The notes: a model not told the origin generated them from the letters alone. Positions 27,858 to 37,077 are shown, counted from the first letter of the stretch. The stretch: 64,000 nucleotides of DNA from Dyella sp. A6 (GCF_036320485.1 NZ_CP132911.1:3472001-3536000); one strand, 5' to 3'. Made by a program: numbers and translations.

Positions 27858-30740
27858 TTACTTGCTGAACTTATAGTTCGCCTCCAGGTACATGGCACGT
27901 CCGTACACGTTGTAGTTAAAGATGTTGTAGGGCGTACCCGTCGTGCCCGGATAGCTGCCGTCCTTCGGAGGCATCTTGTTGAACAGGTTGTTGACCATGA
28001 AAGACAACGACAGGTTCTTCAGCACGTTGTACTTCACACTGGCGTTGTAGATGATCCACGGCGCCAACGTCCCGTCACCGGTCTTGGCATAGCTGTCGTC
28101 CACCGAGGCCTTGTAGTTCGGCGTGCTGCCGTAGCGGTTGGCATACAGGGTGGCCGACCACTTGTCGCGACTCCATGTCAGCGAAGCGTTGACCTTCGAC
28201 CTGAAATCCGTGCTCCAGCCCGGGTGACGCAGCAGGTCGATCGTCGGATCCGTCGGGTAATCCTGGTAGGTGTGCTTCAGCAGGTCCGAATAGGACAGGT
28301 TGAACATCAGCCGCCCCGCGGAACCCAGGTCCTGCAGATACTTCACCCCTGCATCGATGGCGTTCACCTCTTCGTTCGCCACGTTGAACTTCAGTGTGGT
28401 GATGTTGGTGATGTTGCCGAGCAGAGCAACCCCATTGGCCGTCTTGCCAGGGCCCCGGGTGATGTATTCGAAGGCGCGGGCACAGGTCGCGGAATTCGAA
28501 TCCAGAATGCCCGCTTCGCACTGATATTCGTTCAGTGACAACTGGTCGGCGCTGACTTGGTTCACTTCGTTGCTGATGCCGAAGTGCAGATAGTCGACGT
28601 TGAACGACAGCTTGGGCGTCGGCGACCATACAACGCCGTAGGTCCAGACCTTGGCCGTGATGGGCTGCAAGGCCGGATTCCCGTATGTCTCGCCCTTGTA
28701 CTGGACACTGTTGTATGGCGAGGGACAGCTGGTGATGTTGGACGGGTCGTATCCCAGGCGCGCGCAGTTGAGGTAGTCCGGAACGCTGTTGTAATACGCG
28801 CTAGGACGCTGGAACTCATCGGACAGGGTCGGCGCCTTGAACGCGGTACCGTATCGGGCACGCAACAGCAGACTGCTGAACGGCCGGTATTCGACACCGA
28901 TGTTGTAGGTCTTGTGACTGATTCGCTGGTTCTGCACTCCATAGCTGTCATAGCGACCCGATATATCGAAGGTCAACTGACTGAACACCGGAAGGCGCAT
29001 CTCGGCGGTGGTCGCATAACGGGTCCGGTGGCCGGCACCAGGGGTAGCACTGGTACCCCATACGTAAGGCACCATCGTGCCATTCCAGTCGACCTTCTCC
29101 AGCAAGCGGGGATCGGGGGTGATATCCCAACCCTCGTTGCCTGCCTCCGCGACCAGCGCCACGCCTGCGTCGCCGCCCGGCAGGGTGAACAGTGCATCAT
29201 TGGTGAACTGCACACGCACCAGATTGTCCCAGGTCTTCGACCGGGTATCGGTGTAACCGGTGAACTTCCGGAAGTCGGAGTTCGAAACGGGATTGTAGAG
29301 ACCGGCGTAATTCGGCTCGTAGACGGGATACCCGTAATAGGTACCCAGCATCGGTCCCATCACGTGGTTGGCGAAGTACGTCTCCATCGGTGTCGTGAAC
29401 CGCTGGAAGTCACGATCAAGCAAGTGGTCGTCCGAATGCGTGAACGAAGCATCGTAATCCCAGTTGGACTGGCCAAACGTACCGCGGCCACCCAGGGTGA
29501 GCATGTAGGCGTTCTCGGTCTCCTTGCTCATGATTGACTTGTAGCCGCCCACTTCTTCGGGCGAGAACGCATGCTGCAACAGCATGAAGTCGTTCATGCG
29601 GGGGTCCCAGAAATAACCGCCACCCGCTGCTGCTGCCGCGACCGAACTGCCCCACCATGTGGTGCTGGCTCCGTTGGTGTATTTCTGCTCCTCGTAGGTG
29701 TAGAGCAGGTCGCCGTAAAGCTGCAGATTGTCGTTCACATCGAACGTGGAGTGTGTATAGAAATTCACCTCCTTCTTGCCCGTCGTCAGCGTGCCGTAGC
29801 CGGGGGTATACATGCTTCCACAGTAATAACCGCTGCCCTTGCGGTATTGCTTGCGCTCGGTGCCGTACCACTGACCGGTGAGGCCCGAGCAGTTGTTCGG
29901 ATCCAGGAACAGGTAATGGCTGAAGTAACCCAGCACCAGGTAATCGCGGGATGCGGTCTGCGGCCCGGTACCGTCCTGGTTGAATTGCCGGGTCAGCGAG
30001 CGGTCACGCCGCCAGATCGGCTGCTGGCTCTCGAATTGCACGCCGACAAGACTGTTGAAACGCCCCTTGTGGAAGCTGTCCGCGAACGAGACGCGGCGAT
30101 CGGCACCGCCACCATCGGAATCCCAGCCATAACGGAGGTCCACGGCCGGTGCATCGACATGCTTCTTCAGCACGATATTCACCACGCCGGCGATGGCATC
30201 CGAACCATAGATCGAGGACTGCCCACCCGGAAGGATGTCGATGTGATCGACAAGATCCGTCGGGATGCCGTTGAGCGAATTGAAGGTATCGCTACCGTTG
30301 TACAGACCCGGGAAGTTCCCCATTGGCCGGCCATCGATCAGATACTTAACGAAGCCGACCGGTAGCCCGAACATGCTCAGGGTCTGAGCCGTCGGTGTGA
30401 ACGAGTTGGTGAACTGCGATCCCTGCACGCTGCCGGTGGCGAACGAGGACTGCTGCAATGCTTCGGCGACCGTCGCGAAACCATTCGCCTTGATGTCCTC
30501 GGCGGTAATGGTCGTTACCGGCGTGGATGTCTCTATCTCCGACTGCGGAATCAGCGAGCCGGTGACGACCACTGTCTGCAGCTTCTTTGCCTTCTTGGTT
30601 TGCGTTGCCTGCGCTTTGGCAGACGAAGCATCCTGTTGCGTGGAGACTGTCGACTGCATTCCCAAGTCATCGGCATATGCAGATGTGCAGCCAAGCGCCA
30701 AGGCCGCCACCACGGCCAGCGTGAGCTTCGATTTCAGCAT
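27858..30740 (-). CDS. TonB-dependent outer-membrane receptor
   Basis: A 960-residue TonB-dependent transporter. Signal peptide residues 1-23 (MLKSKLTLAVVAALALGCTSAYA-D) are followed by a Gln/Ala/Lys linker, the TonB box LQTVVVTGSL, a plug domain (ITAEDIKANGFATVAEALQQ, VKYLIDGRPMG, IDILPGGQSSIYGSDAIAGVVNIVLKK) to about residue 190, and a long beta barrel ending in EANYKFSK with the Phe two residues before a final lysine. Extracellular stretches are tyrosine-rich (around residues 295-315) and carry Cys pairs. The ligand is unknown. GGGGAA precedes the ATG. It converges on the sulfotransferase pair. Confidence 0.95.
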   Translation of the reverse strand: MLKSKLTLAVVAALALGCTSAYADDLGMQSTVSTQQDASSAKAQATQTKKAKKLQTVVVTGSLIPQSEIETSTPVTTITAEDIKANGFATVAEALQQSSFATGSVQGSQFTNSFTPTAQTLSMFGLPVGFVKYLIDGRPMGNFPGLYNGSDTFNSLNGIPTDLVDHIDILPGGQSSIYGSDAIAGVVNIVLKKHVDAPAVDLRYGWDSDGGGADRRVSFADSFHKGRFNSLVGVQFESQQPIWRRDRSLTRQFNQDGTGPQTASRDYLVLGYFSHYLFLDPNNCSGLTGQWYGTERKQYRKGSGYYCGSMYTPGYGTLTTGKKEVNFYTHSTFDVNDNLQLYGDLLYTYEEQKYTNGASTTWWGSSVAAAAAGGGYFWDPRMNDFMLLQHAFSPEEVGGYKSIMSKETENAYMLTLGGRGTFGQSNWDYDASFTHSDDHLLDRDFQRFTTPMETYFANHVMGPMLGTYYGYPVYEPNYAGLYNPVSNSDFRKFTGYTDTRSKTWDNLVRVQFTNDALFTLPGGDAGVALVAEAGNEGWDITPDPRLLEKVDWNGTMVPYVWGTSATPGAGHRTRYATTAEMRLPVFSQLTFDISGRYDSYGVQNQRISHKTYNIGVEYRPFSSLLLRARYGTAFKAPTLSDEFQRPSAYYNSVPDYLNCARLGYDPSNITSCPSPYNSVQYKGETYGNPALQPITAKVWTYGVVWSPTPKLSFNVDYLHFGISNEVNQVSADQLSLNEYQCEAGILDSNSATCARAFEYITRGPGKTANGVALLGNITNITTLKFNVANEEVNAIDAGVKYLQDLGSAGRLMFNLSYSDLLKHTYQDYPTDPTIDLLRHPGWSTDFRSKVNASLTWSRDKWSATLYANRYGSTPNYKASVDDSYAKTGDGTLAPWIIYNASVKYNVLKNLSLSFMVNNLFNKMPPKDGSYPGTTGTPYNIFNYNVYGRAMYLEANYKFSK

Positions 30741-31018
30741 TTTTGTTCCCCTAAATCCCTGTAGTTGATGAGCAAAGCCCTTGAACCGGGCTCCATCGAT
30801 CGACCTGCTGACTGACTTCCCTACTCCAATTTATCGAACTGAAGCGGCGTGCATGAACCCGTAACATCCCCCGAAGGATTAAAGTCCGTGCAATCGGTTC
30901 TTAACACGGTAGTCACATTTATCGCAAGATCACGCGGCCGCGTAATGCCTCGATAGGCACCACGGCCCACTAACTAATTAATACAGTGGTTCTGCATTGC
31001 ACCGCGGGCCCAGGCCAG
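30741..31018. other. Intergenic region between TonB receptor and AI-2E permease
   Basis: 278 nt of lower GC than its surroundings, holding the upstream region of the TonB receptor gene (minus strand) and the 3' side of the permease gene. I see no convincing -35/-10 pair, repeat or further gene. A short AT-rich block (TAACTAATTAATAC) lies at 30971-30984. Confidence 0.4.
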
Positions 31019-32038
31019 CTACGCCAGGCCCGACGCCTCCAGCTCGCGCTTCAGGTAGGCGTAGTAGATTGGTGCGGCGATCAGTCCGCTCAGCCCGAAT
31101 GCGGCTTCGAGCACCAGCATCGCCATCAGCAGCTCCCAGGCGCGGGCGCGGATCTGGGTACCCACGATGCGGGCGTTGAGGAAGTACTCCAGCTTGTGGA
31201 CGAGCACCAGGAACCCGAGCGCAGCCACGCCTACCCACAGCGACACCGACAGCGCCGCGATGGTGATCGCGGTGTTGGAAACCAGGTTGCCGATCACCGG
31301 CAGCAGCCCGACCATGAAGGTGACGACCACCAGCGTCTTCGCCAGCGGCACATGGATTCCCAGCAGGGGCAGCACGCCGATCAGGAACACGGCGGTCAGC
31401 ACGGTGTTGATCAGCGCGATCTTGATCTGCGCGAACACGATGTCGTGAAATGCGTTGCCGAGGCGCAGGCTGCGCTCGCGCAGCATCGCCGCCAACGGCT
31501 TCTCGTTGTGTGCAGTGCGCGTATGGCTCAACGCCACCATCGCCCCCAGCACCAGGCCGATAATGATGTGGAGCAGGGTTCGCGCGGTCTCCTTGCCGGC
31601 CATCTGCAGACTACCGGCGTGCTTCTGGGTCAACTCCGCCGCCATCGCCCGCAGCTCGTAGACGCTGTCGGGCAACCAGCGGGTCAAAGATGCCGGCAGT
31701 TGCAGGCGCGCCTTGTCGACCAGCGGCATCAGCTGGTCCTGCCACAGCTGTTCGGGATTGCCGATTTCGTGACGGATCAGACTGATGGTGCCGAGTGCCA
31801 GCAGGATCAGCAGGCCGGTTACCACGATACCCAGCGCGGCGACCACCAGCATGCGTGCGCGCTCGCCCGAAATGCGACGCCCAAGCAAGGGTACAGCCGA
31901 CTGCACCAGCTCGTAGACCAGCAGCCCCGCCAACAGCGCAGGCAGCAGATGTAGCCAGAGCACCAGCAGCAGCGCAAGGCCGGCCAGGACGGCACTTGCC
32001 ACCTGGACACGGGAAGAAACGGACGAAGTCGATTCCAT
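31019..32038 (-). CDS. AI-2E/PerM family membrane permease
   Basis: A 339-residue polytopic inner-membrane protein of the AI-2E transporter (PerM/UPF0118) family. An N-terminal pair of helices, a central soluble stretch (IRHEIGNPEQLWQDQLMPLVDKARLQLP), and C-terminal helices with GIHVPLAKTLVVVTFMVGLLPVIGNLVSNT follow the family plan. The start at 32038 is preferred over an upstream in-frame codon at 32107 with a hydrophilic extension. Members export small molecules or Na+; the substrate here is unknown. Confidence 0.85.
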   Translation of the reverse strand: MESTSSVSSRVQVASAVLAGLALLLVLWLHLLPALLAGLLVYELVQSAVPLLGRRISGERARMLVVAALGIVVTGLLILLALGTISLIRHEIGNPEQLWQDQLMPLVDKARLQLPASLTRWLPDSVYELRAMAAELTQKHAGSLQMAGKETARTLLHIIIGLVLGAMVALSHTRTAHNEKPLAAMLRERSLRLGNAFHDIVFAQIKIALINTVLTAVFLIGVLPLLGIHVPLAKTLVVVTFMVGLLPVIGNLVSNTAITIAALSVSLWVGVAALGFLVLVHKLEYFLNARIVGTQIRARAWELLMAMLVLEAAFGLSGLIAAPIYYAYLKRELEASGLA

Positions 32039-32219
32039 GCGCACACCGGCTCCAGAACAGGGAAACGCCTGCAGTCTGTCAGTCAACCGGCGGCGCGGCC
32101 AGCCCATCAGCTAACGCCTGTCGTCGCAGGTTCATACGAATCCCTTGCGTCGTTACATCGGATGGTCACGTTAGACTTCGATGATGAACGCTTTCCGCGA
32201 CACATCCCGAAGGTTCACC

Positions 32220-33140
32220 ATGCCCCGTCTCCTGCCGACGTTGTTGAGCGCATCCCTGTTGCTGGCCGGCTGCGCCAGCGCGCCTGTTCCGCACCTGCCC
32301 GCGCCCGCGGCTCCAGCGGCACCGGTCCTGGCACCGAAAGCGGCTGCCGCACCGGCGCCGACCACTCCGCCCGACGACAGCCTCGACGCGGTGGCCTGGG
32401 TGCAGACCGCGCTGGAACACAACCTGGTCTACCTGGAGACCTACCGCGATGCCCAGTCGCAACTGCTGACCGCACTGCACGACCCGCACTGGGATGCGCT
32501 GGCGAAGAACGACCGCGTAGTGCCGCTGAACCGGCACCTCAAGCCCGCCGTGGTGCTGGATGTGGACGAAACCGTACTGGACAACTCGCCCTACCAGGTC
32601 CGCCTGATCAAGCGCGGCGCCGAATTCGACGCAGCCACCTGGAGCGCCTGGTGTCGCGAGGCCAAAGCCCGTGCATTACCCGGCGCGGTGGCATTCACCC
32701 AGTTCGCGGCCAGGCACGGCATCGCCGTCATCTACATCACCAACCGCGATGCAAGCCTGAACCAGGCGACCCTGGACAACCTGCGCAAGGACGGTTTCCC
32801 CGTCTCCGGCCCGGATGCCTTCCTCGGGCTGGGCATCGCGGTGCCGAACTGCGAGCAGATCGGCACCCAGAAGGGTTGCCGGCGTCAGCTCATCAGCCGC
32901 AAGTACCGGGTGCTGATGCAGTTCGGCGACCAGTTGGGCGACTTCGTCGACATCATGGACAACCGTGATGCCGGACGCGCCCAGGCCATGGCGCCGTACA
33001 TGAAATGGATCGGCCAGCGCTGGTTCGTATTGCCCAACCCCACCTACGGCAGCTGGCAGCCGGCCCTGTTCAACAACGACTGGAGCCTGCCCCGGCAGCA
33101 GCGACGCCGCGACATGATCAAGGCGCTTCACGATCAATAA
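32220..33140 (+). CDS. Lipoprotein HAD acid phosphatase (class B / e(P4)-like)
   Basis: A 306-residue lipoprotein: MPRLLPTLLSASLLLAGC ends in a lipobox with the acylated Cys at 18, followed by an Ala/Pro-rich linker. The phosphatase domain has VVLDVDETVLDNSPYQ (catalytic DxDxT), TWSAWCREA, IYITNRDASLNQATLDNLRKDGFP and LGDFVDIMDNRDA, matching the e(P4)/OlpA and plant acid-phosphatase-B family that dephosphorylates nucleotides or nicotinamide riboside phosphate in the envelope. The start at 32220 is chosen from the signal peptide and an upstream GAAGG. Confidence 0.9.
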   Translation: MPRLLPTLLSASLLLAGCASAPVPHLPAPAAPAAPVLAPKAAAAPAPTTPPDDSLDAVAWVQTALEHNLVYLETYRDAQSQLLTALHDPHWDALAKNDRVVPLNRHLKPAVVLDVDETVLDNSPYQVRLIKRGAEFDAATWSAWCREAKARALPGAVAFTQFAARHGIAVIYITNRDASLNQATLDNLRKDGFPVSGPDAFLGLGIAVPNCEQIGTQKGCRRQLISRKYRVLMQFGDQLGDFVDIMDNRDAGRAQAMAPYMKWIGQRWFVLPNPTYGSWQPALFNNDWSLPRQQRRRDMIKALHDQ

Positions 33141-33181
33141 ATTCAATAAAAACAATGTTTTTTAGAATGAAACATAAAGTG

Positions 33182-33210
33182 TTGCCTTAGGTTTCACGAC
33201 CCGCTAACAT
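33182..33210 (+). promoter_or_regulatory. Sigma-70-type promoter in the 33.2-kb gap
   Basis: TTGCCT (33182-33187), a 17-nt spacer and TAACAT (33205-33210), preceded by a strongly AT-rich stretch (33135-33180) that could act as an UP element. Transcription would begin near 33217. Confidence 0.6.
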
Positions 33211-33216
33211 TTGTTC

Positions 33217-33322
33217 CGCCGAGTCCTGTCGATCCATACCTTGGCGACACAGGCAAGGCCATTTCCCTTCCGGCTCTGCCGGCATGAGCCCCGCGAGACG
33301 ATCCGTCCGTGGGGTTTTCTTT
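33217..33322 (+). ncRNA. Candidate ~105-nt structured small RNA or attenuated leader
   Basis: Between the promoter at 33182-33210 and a terminator at 33287-33322 lies a non-coding stretch able to form three successive hairpins: CCTGTCG (33225-33231) with CGACACAGG (33245-33253, two bulged bases), CCGGC (33270-33274) with GCCGG (33278-33282), and the terminator stem. It matches no small RNA or riboswitch that I recognise, including SRP RNA, 6S and common metabolite sensors. Either it is a free small RNA, or the terminator attenuates the lipoprotein gene starting 97 nt later. Confidence 0.45.
33287..33322 (+). terminator. Intrinsic terminator or attenuator
   Basis: AGCCCCGCG (33287-33295) pairs with CGTGGGGTT (33308-33316, with GU pairs), and the inside continues as GACG/CGTC (33297-33300 and 33304-33307) around ATC. 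The stem is about 13 bp with one bulged A and is followed by TTTTCTTT. Confidence 0.7.
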
Positions 33323-33418
33323 ATGCGCCATCCTCCTTACCCTGCGCGCGACATCGCATCCGTTCCGGGTGTGCCATCCCGCCGGCGCTCTGGCGCCCCC
33401 AGCCGCGAGATACCTCCA

Positions 33419-34399
33419 ATGCGCTTTCCTTCACTGCATCGCGTCCTGCTGCCTGTCGCCGCCGCCCTGGCACTGGCGGCATGCCATCACGAGAACCCTG
33501 CCAACCGCTCCGGCGGCAGCACGCCCGAGGCGATGGTTCAGGAGTCCGCGCAGCTGATCAAGGAAGGCAATTTCGCCGGCTTCTGGAAGCACGCCCTGCC
33601 GCCGGCCGACTACGCCAGCATGCGTGCCGACTGGAAGCAGCTGTCGAAAGAACAGCCACCGATGAGCCCGGACGAGCAGGCCCGCTTCATGCAGACGGTG
33701 AAGCAGCTCACCGCCCCCGGTGCGAAGGCCAAGTTGTATGCCGAGATCCAGCCGAAACTGACCCGGCTGGAAACGCAGTACAAGGACCAGGTGCCGGTTG
33801 CGGTAGGTATCGGCCAGGCCATTGCGAGCACCGCGATCGCCCAGGCCAAGAGCCTGACCGACGCCGAGAAGAAAGAAGCCAGCGACGTGCTGTCCGCCCT
33901 TCTGCCATGGGCACAGAAGGCGCCCTGGTTCGACCAGACCAAGGCCCAACAGGCCGTCGGCGTGGTCGTCACCACCGCCCGCAAGCTGGATCTGAAGAGC
34001 CCGAACGAACTGCGCACGCTGGATTTCGACGCGGCCATGGCCAAGTACGCCCAGGTCTTCGACGGCCTGAAGCAGGCGCTGGCCATCTACGGCCTGTCGG
34101 TCGACGACGTGCTGGATTCCGCCAAGGCCACCACCGAGTCGATGGATCACGGCCATGCGCATGTGCAGATCAATTACACCCTGCTCGGCAAGTCGCTGAC
34201 CCTCGACACGCACATGATGCTCGACAACGGCCGCTGGTATGACCAGACCCTGGTCGACGAAGTGCGCCAGGCCCATCAGCAACTGCTGGCGCGCGAGGCG
34301 GCGGCCAAGGCGGCCGCAACGCCGGCACCGGCCGGCAGTGCGGCTCCGGCTCCGACGGCCAGTGCTGCCAAGCCGGCCAGCGCGTCAACGGCGCACTAA
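33419..34399 (+). CDS. Putative lipoprotein of unknown function
   Basis: A 326-residue protein starting with a lipoprotein signal: MRFPSLHRVLLPVAAALALAAC, Cys at 22, then HHENPANRSGG. The body is helical and Gln/Lys/Asp-rich with no catalytic motif that I recognise, and the C-terminus is a low-complexity Ala/Pro tail (about residues 295-326). Two segments (ESAQLIKEGNFAGFWKHALPP and VQINYTLLGKSLTLDTHMML...GRWY) suggest a DUF4878/NTF2-like experimental-lipoprotein fold, but that is tentative. It sits behind the candidate leader RNA and 35 nt before plsB. Confidence 0.75.
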   Translation: MRFPSLHRVLLPVAAALALAACHHENPANRSGGSTPEAMVQESAQLIKEGNFAGFWKHALPPADYASMRADWKQLSKEQPPMSPDEQARFMQTVKQLTAPGAKAKLYAEIQPKLTRLETQYKDQVPVAVGIGQAIASTAIAQAKSLTDAEKKEASDVLSALLPWAQKAPWFDQTKAQQAVGVVVTTARKLDLKSPNELRTLDFDAAMAKYAQVFDGLKQALAIYGLSVDDVLDSAKATTESMDHGHAHVQINYTLLGKSLTLDTHMMLDNGRWYDQTLVDEVRQAHQQLLAREAAAKAAATPAPAGSAAPAPTASAAKPASASTAH

Positions 34400-34422
34400 C
34401 ACGGACGCCAAGGCCAAACCGC

Positions 34423-34428
34423 TACAAT
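34423..34428 (+). promoter_or_regulatory. -10 box of plsB, spacing implies a leaderless transcript
   Basis: TACAAT ends exactly 6 nt before the plsB ATG, and there is no Shine-Dalgarno sequence between. The expected transcription start coincides with the A of the start codon. Confidence 0.45.
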
Positions 34429-34434
34429 TGACCG

Positions 34435-37068
34435 ATGCCGACGTCCCATACCATCGCTGCGGACCACCCCGCACGCAGCCGCGTGCCCTGGTGGTTCCGC
34501 CTCAGCGGACAGCTGCTCGAACCCTGGGTCCGGATCCGCCGTGAACCGGCGGAACCGGCCAGCCTGCTGACGCCCGGCGTACCGGTCTGCTACGTGATCG
34601 AGCGCGACGGCTTTTCGGACGCGCTGATCCTCGAGCGTGCCTGCCGCGAAGCCGGCCTGCCCAGCCCGATGCAGCCGTTGACCGGCGCGCGACGACGACG
34701 CTCGGTCTTTGCCCTGGCCCGTCGCGACGGTGCCCTGCTGGGCCGCGACCGCCACCGCTCGCCGAACGAGCCGCTGGGCCAGCTGGCCCGCTCGCTGGAG
34801 GCCGACCCCGAGCGCGACATCCAGATCGTGCCGGTGTCGATCTACGTGGGCCGCGCGCCGACCCGCGAATCGGGCTGGTTCAGCGTGCTGTTTTCCGAAA
34901 ACTGGGTGGTGGTAGGCCGCTTCCGCCGCCTGCTGGCGGTGCTGCTGAACGGCCGCGACACCGTCGTCCACTTCTCCGCGCCGGTGTCGTTGCGCGCGGT
35001 ACTGGACGAAGGTGGCGATATCCGCCCCGAACGCTTCGCCCGCAAGATCGCCCGCGTGCTGCGCATCCACTTCCGGCGCATCCGCGCAGCGGTGATCGGC
35101 CCCGACCTGTCGCATCGCCGCACCGTGGTCGATGCGGTACTCAATGCCGAGCCGGTGCGCGCCGCCATCGCCGCCACCGCGGCGAAGGAAAAGATCAGCC
35201 CGGCCAAGGCCTGGCGCAACGCGCACAAGATCGTGCTGGAGATCGCCGCCGACTATTCGCACCCGGTGGTGCGCTCGGCATCGTTCCTGCTGTCGAACTT
35301 CTGGAACAAGCTGTACGACGGCATCACCATGCACCACTTCGACAAGGCCCGCGCCGCCGCGCCCGGCCACGAAGTGATCTACGTGCCCAGCCACCGCAGC
35401 CATGCCGACTATCTGCTGATGAGCTATCAGCTGCACATGTCCGGCGTGGTGGTGCCACACATCGCCGCGGGCGTGAACCTCAACCTGCCGGTGATCGGCC
35501 CGATCCTGCGCCGCGGCGGCGCGTTCTTCCTGCGGCGCACCTTCAAGGGCAACGCGATGTATTCGGTAATCTTCAACGAATACGTGGCGCAGTTGATCGA
35601 CCGCGGCGTGCCGATGGAATACTTCATCGAGGGCGGCCGCTCGCGCACCGGCCGCCTGCTGGCGCCACGGGCCGGCATGCTGCTGATGACCGTGCGCGCC
35701 TTCCTGCGCGCGCCGCGCCGACCGGTGCTGTTCCAGCCGGTCTACATCGGCTACGAGAAGCTGATGGAAGGCAAGTCGTACATCGGCGAACTCAGCGGCA
35801 AGCCGAAGGAGAAGGAATCCCTGCTGGGCCTGCTCAAGGGCCTGAAGGTGCTGCGCCAGCGCTACGGCCACGTGTCGCTGAACTTCGGCGAGCCGATCGA
35901 ACTGAACCCGCTGCTGGATGCCGCTGCCGCCGACTGGCGCAGTGCCGGCACCGACCCCGATGCCAGACCCGAGTGGCTCAACGGCGTGGTGGATCGCCTG
36001 GCCGAGCAGATCCACATCAACATCAACCGCGCCGCCGACGTCAATCCGATCAACCTGCTTGCACTGGCCCTGCTGGCCACGCCCAAGCATGCGATGGCCG
36101 AGAACGACCTGCTGACGCAGCTGGAGCTGATGAAGGCGCTGCTCGAAGACCAGCCGTATTCGGACCGCGTCACCGTCACGCCGCTCGAACCGACCGCCAT
36201 CGTGGCCTACGGCGAGCAGATGGGCTGGATCCGCCGCATTGCCCACCCGCTGGGCGACGTGCTGGTGGCCGACGACGAGCCCGCGGTGCTGCTCAGCTAC
36301 TTCCGCAACAACGTGCTGCACCTGGTGGCCACCGCGGCATGGGTGGCGTGCTGCTTCCTCAACAACCGGCGCATGACCCGCGCCTCGGTACTGCGGCTGG
36401 GCCGGATCATCTACCCGTTCATCCAGGGCGAGCTGTTCCTGCCCTGGGACGAGGACGGCTTCGTGGCACAGCTGCAGGCCACCATCGACTTCTTCGTGCG
36501 CCGCGGCCTGCTGGAAGCCACCGGTGAAGGCCGCGTGCTGGAGCGTGGCCCGGGTCAGGAAGATGGCGCGTTCCAGCTGCGCATCATCGCGCGCGGCCTG
36601 ATCCAGGCCTTCGAGCGCTACTACATCGCCATCGCGGCGCTGGCCAAGCACGGTCCGCATGCAATCACTGCCGCCGAGTTGGAGAAGGCCTGTACGCTGG
36701 CGGCGCAGCGTCTGTCGCTGCTCAACGAGCTGTCGGCACCGGAGTTCTTCGACAAGGCACTGTTCCGCGGCTTCATCCAGAAGCTGCGCGAACGCAAGGT
36801 GGTCTGGACCGACGACGACGGCAAGCTCGACTACGCCAGTGCGCTGGAAGACATGGTGCGCGATGCCCGTGTGATCCTGGCCCGCGACATGCGCCACTCC
36901 ATCCTCAAGATCACCGCGGGCGACGACAAGGAGGCGCCGCGCCCCTCGCCACCCGAGCAGCCGCCCGCCGAAACCAGCGGCACCGGCAACACCGGCAGCG
37001 AACTGCACGAACGGCACGTCGAGGCGGAACGGCACGAACACGACGCCAAGATTGCAGGCAAGCACTGA
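34435..37068 (+). CDS. plsB: Glycerol-3-phosphate 1-O-acyltransferase PlsB
   Basis: PlsB (877 residues) acylates sn-glycerol-3-phosphate at position 1 with acyl-CoA/ACP at the inner membrane, committing it to phospholipid. The acyltransferase motifs are VPSHRSHADYLLMSY (HX4D, near residue 319), FFLRRTFKGN, YFIEGGRSRTGRLL and VLFQPVYIGYEKLMEG. The N-terminal region and a long C-terminal domain are of normal PlsB length, with a hydrophilic tail after about residue 820. It works downstream of GpsA, encoded at 10-11 kb. Confidence 0.96.
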   Translation: MPTSHTIAADHPARSRVPWWFRLSGQLLEPWVRIRREPAEPASLLTPGVPVCYVIERDGFSDALILERACREAGLPSPMQPLTGARRRRSVFALARRDGALLGRDRHRSPNEPLGQLARSLEADPERDIQIVPVSIYVGRAPTRESGWFSVLFSENWVVVGRFRRLLAVLLNGRDTVVHFSAPVSLRAVLDEGGDIRPERFARKIARVLRIHFRRIRAAVIGPDLSHRRTVVDAVLNAEPVRAAIAATAAKEKISPAKAWRNAHKIVLEIAADYSHPVVRSASFLLSNFWNKLYDGITMHHFDKARAAAPGHEVIYVPSHRSHADYLLMSYQLHMSGVVVPHIAAGVNLNLPVIGPILRRGGAFFLRRTFKGNAMYSVIFNEYVAQLIDRGVPMEYFIEGGRSRTGRLLAPRAGMLLMTVRAFLRAPRRPVLFQPVYIGYEKLMEGKSYIGELSGKPKEKESLLGLLKGLKVLRQRYGHVSLNFGEPIELNPLLDAAAADWRSAGTDPDARPEWLNGVVDRLAEQIHININRAADVNPINLLALALLATPKHAMAENDLLTQLELMKALLEDQPYSDRVTVTPLEPTAIVAYGEQMGWIRRIAHPLGDVLVADDEPAVLLSYFRNNVLHLVATAAWVACCFLNNRRMTRASVLRLGRIIYPFIQGELFLPWDEDGFVAQLQATIDFFVRRGLLEATGEGRVLERGPGQEDGAFQLRIIARGLIQAFERYYIAIAALAKHGPHAITAAELEKACTLAAQRLSLLNELSAPEFFDKALFRGFIQKLRERKVVWTDDDGKLDYASALEDMVRDARVILARDMRHSILKITAGDDKEAPRPSPPEQPPAETSGTGNTGSELHERHVEAERHEHDAKIAGKH

Positions 37069-37077
37069 CACGACTTG

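Noticed and set aside
33217..33322. Possible 4.5S/SRP RNA at this locus.
   Set aside because: No GGAA-type tetraloop with the conserved SRP helix 8 asymmetric loop is present. The folding is three separate hairpins, not one long rod.
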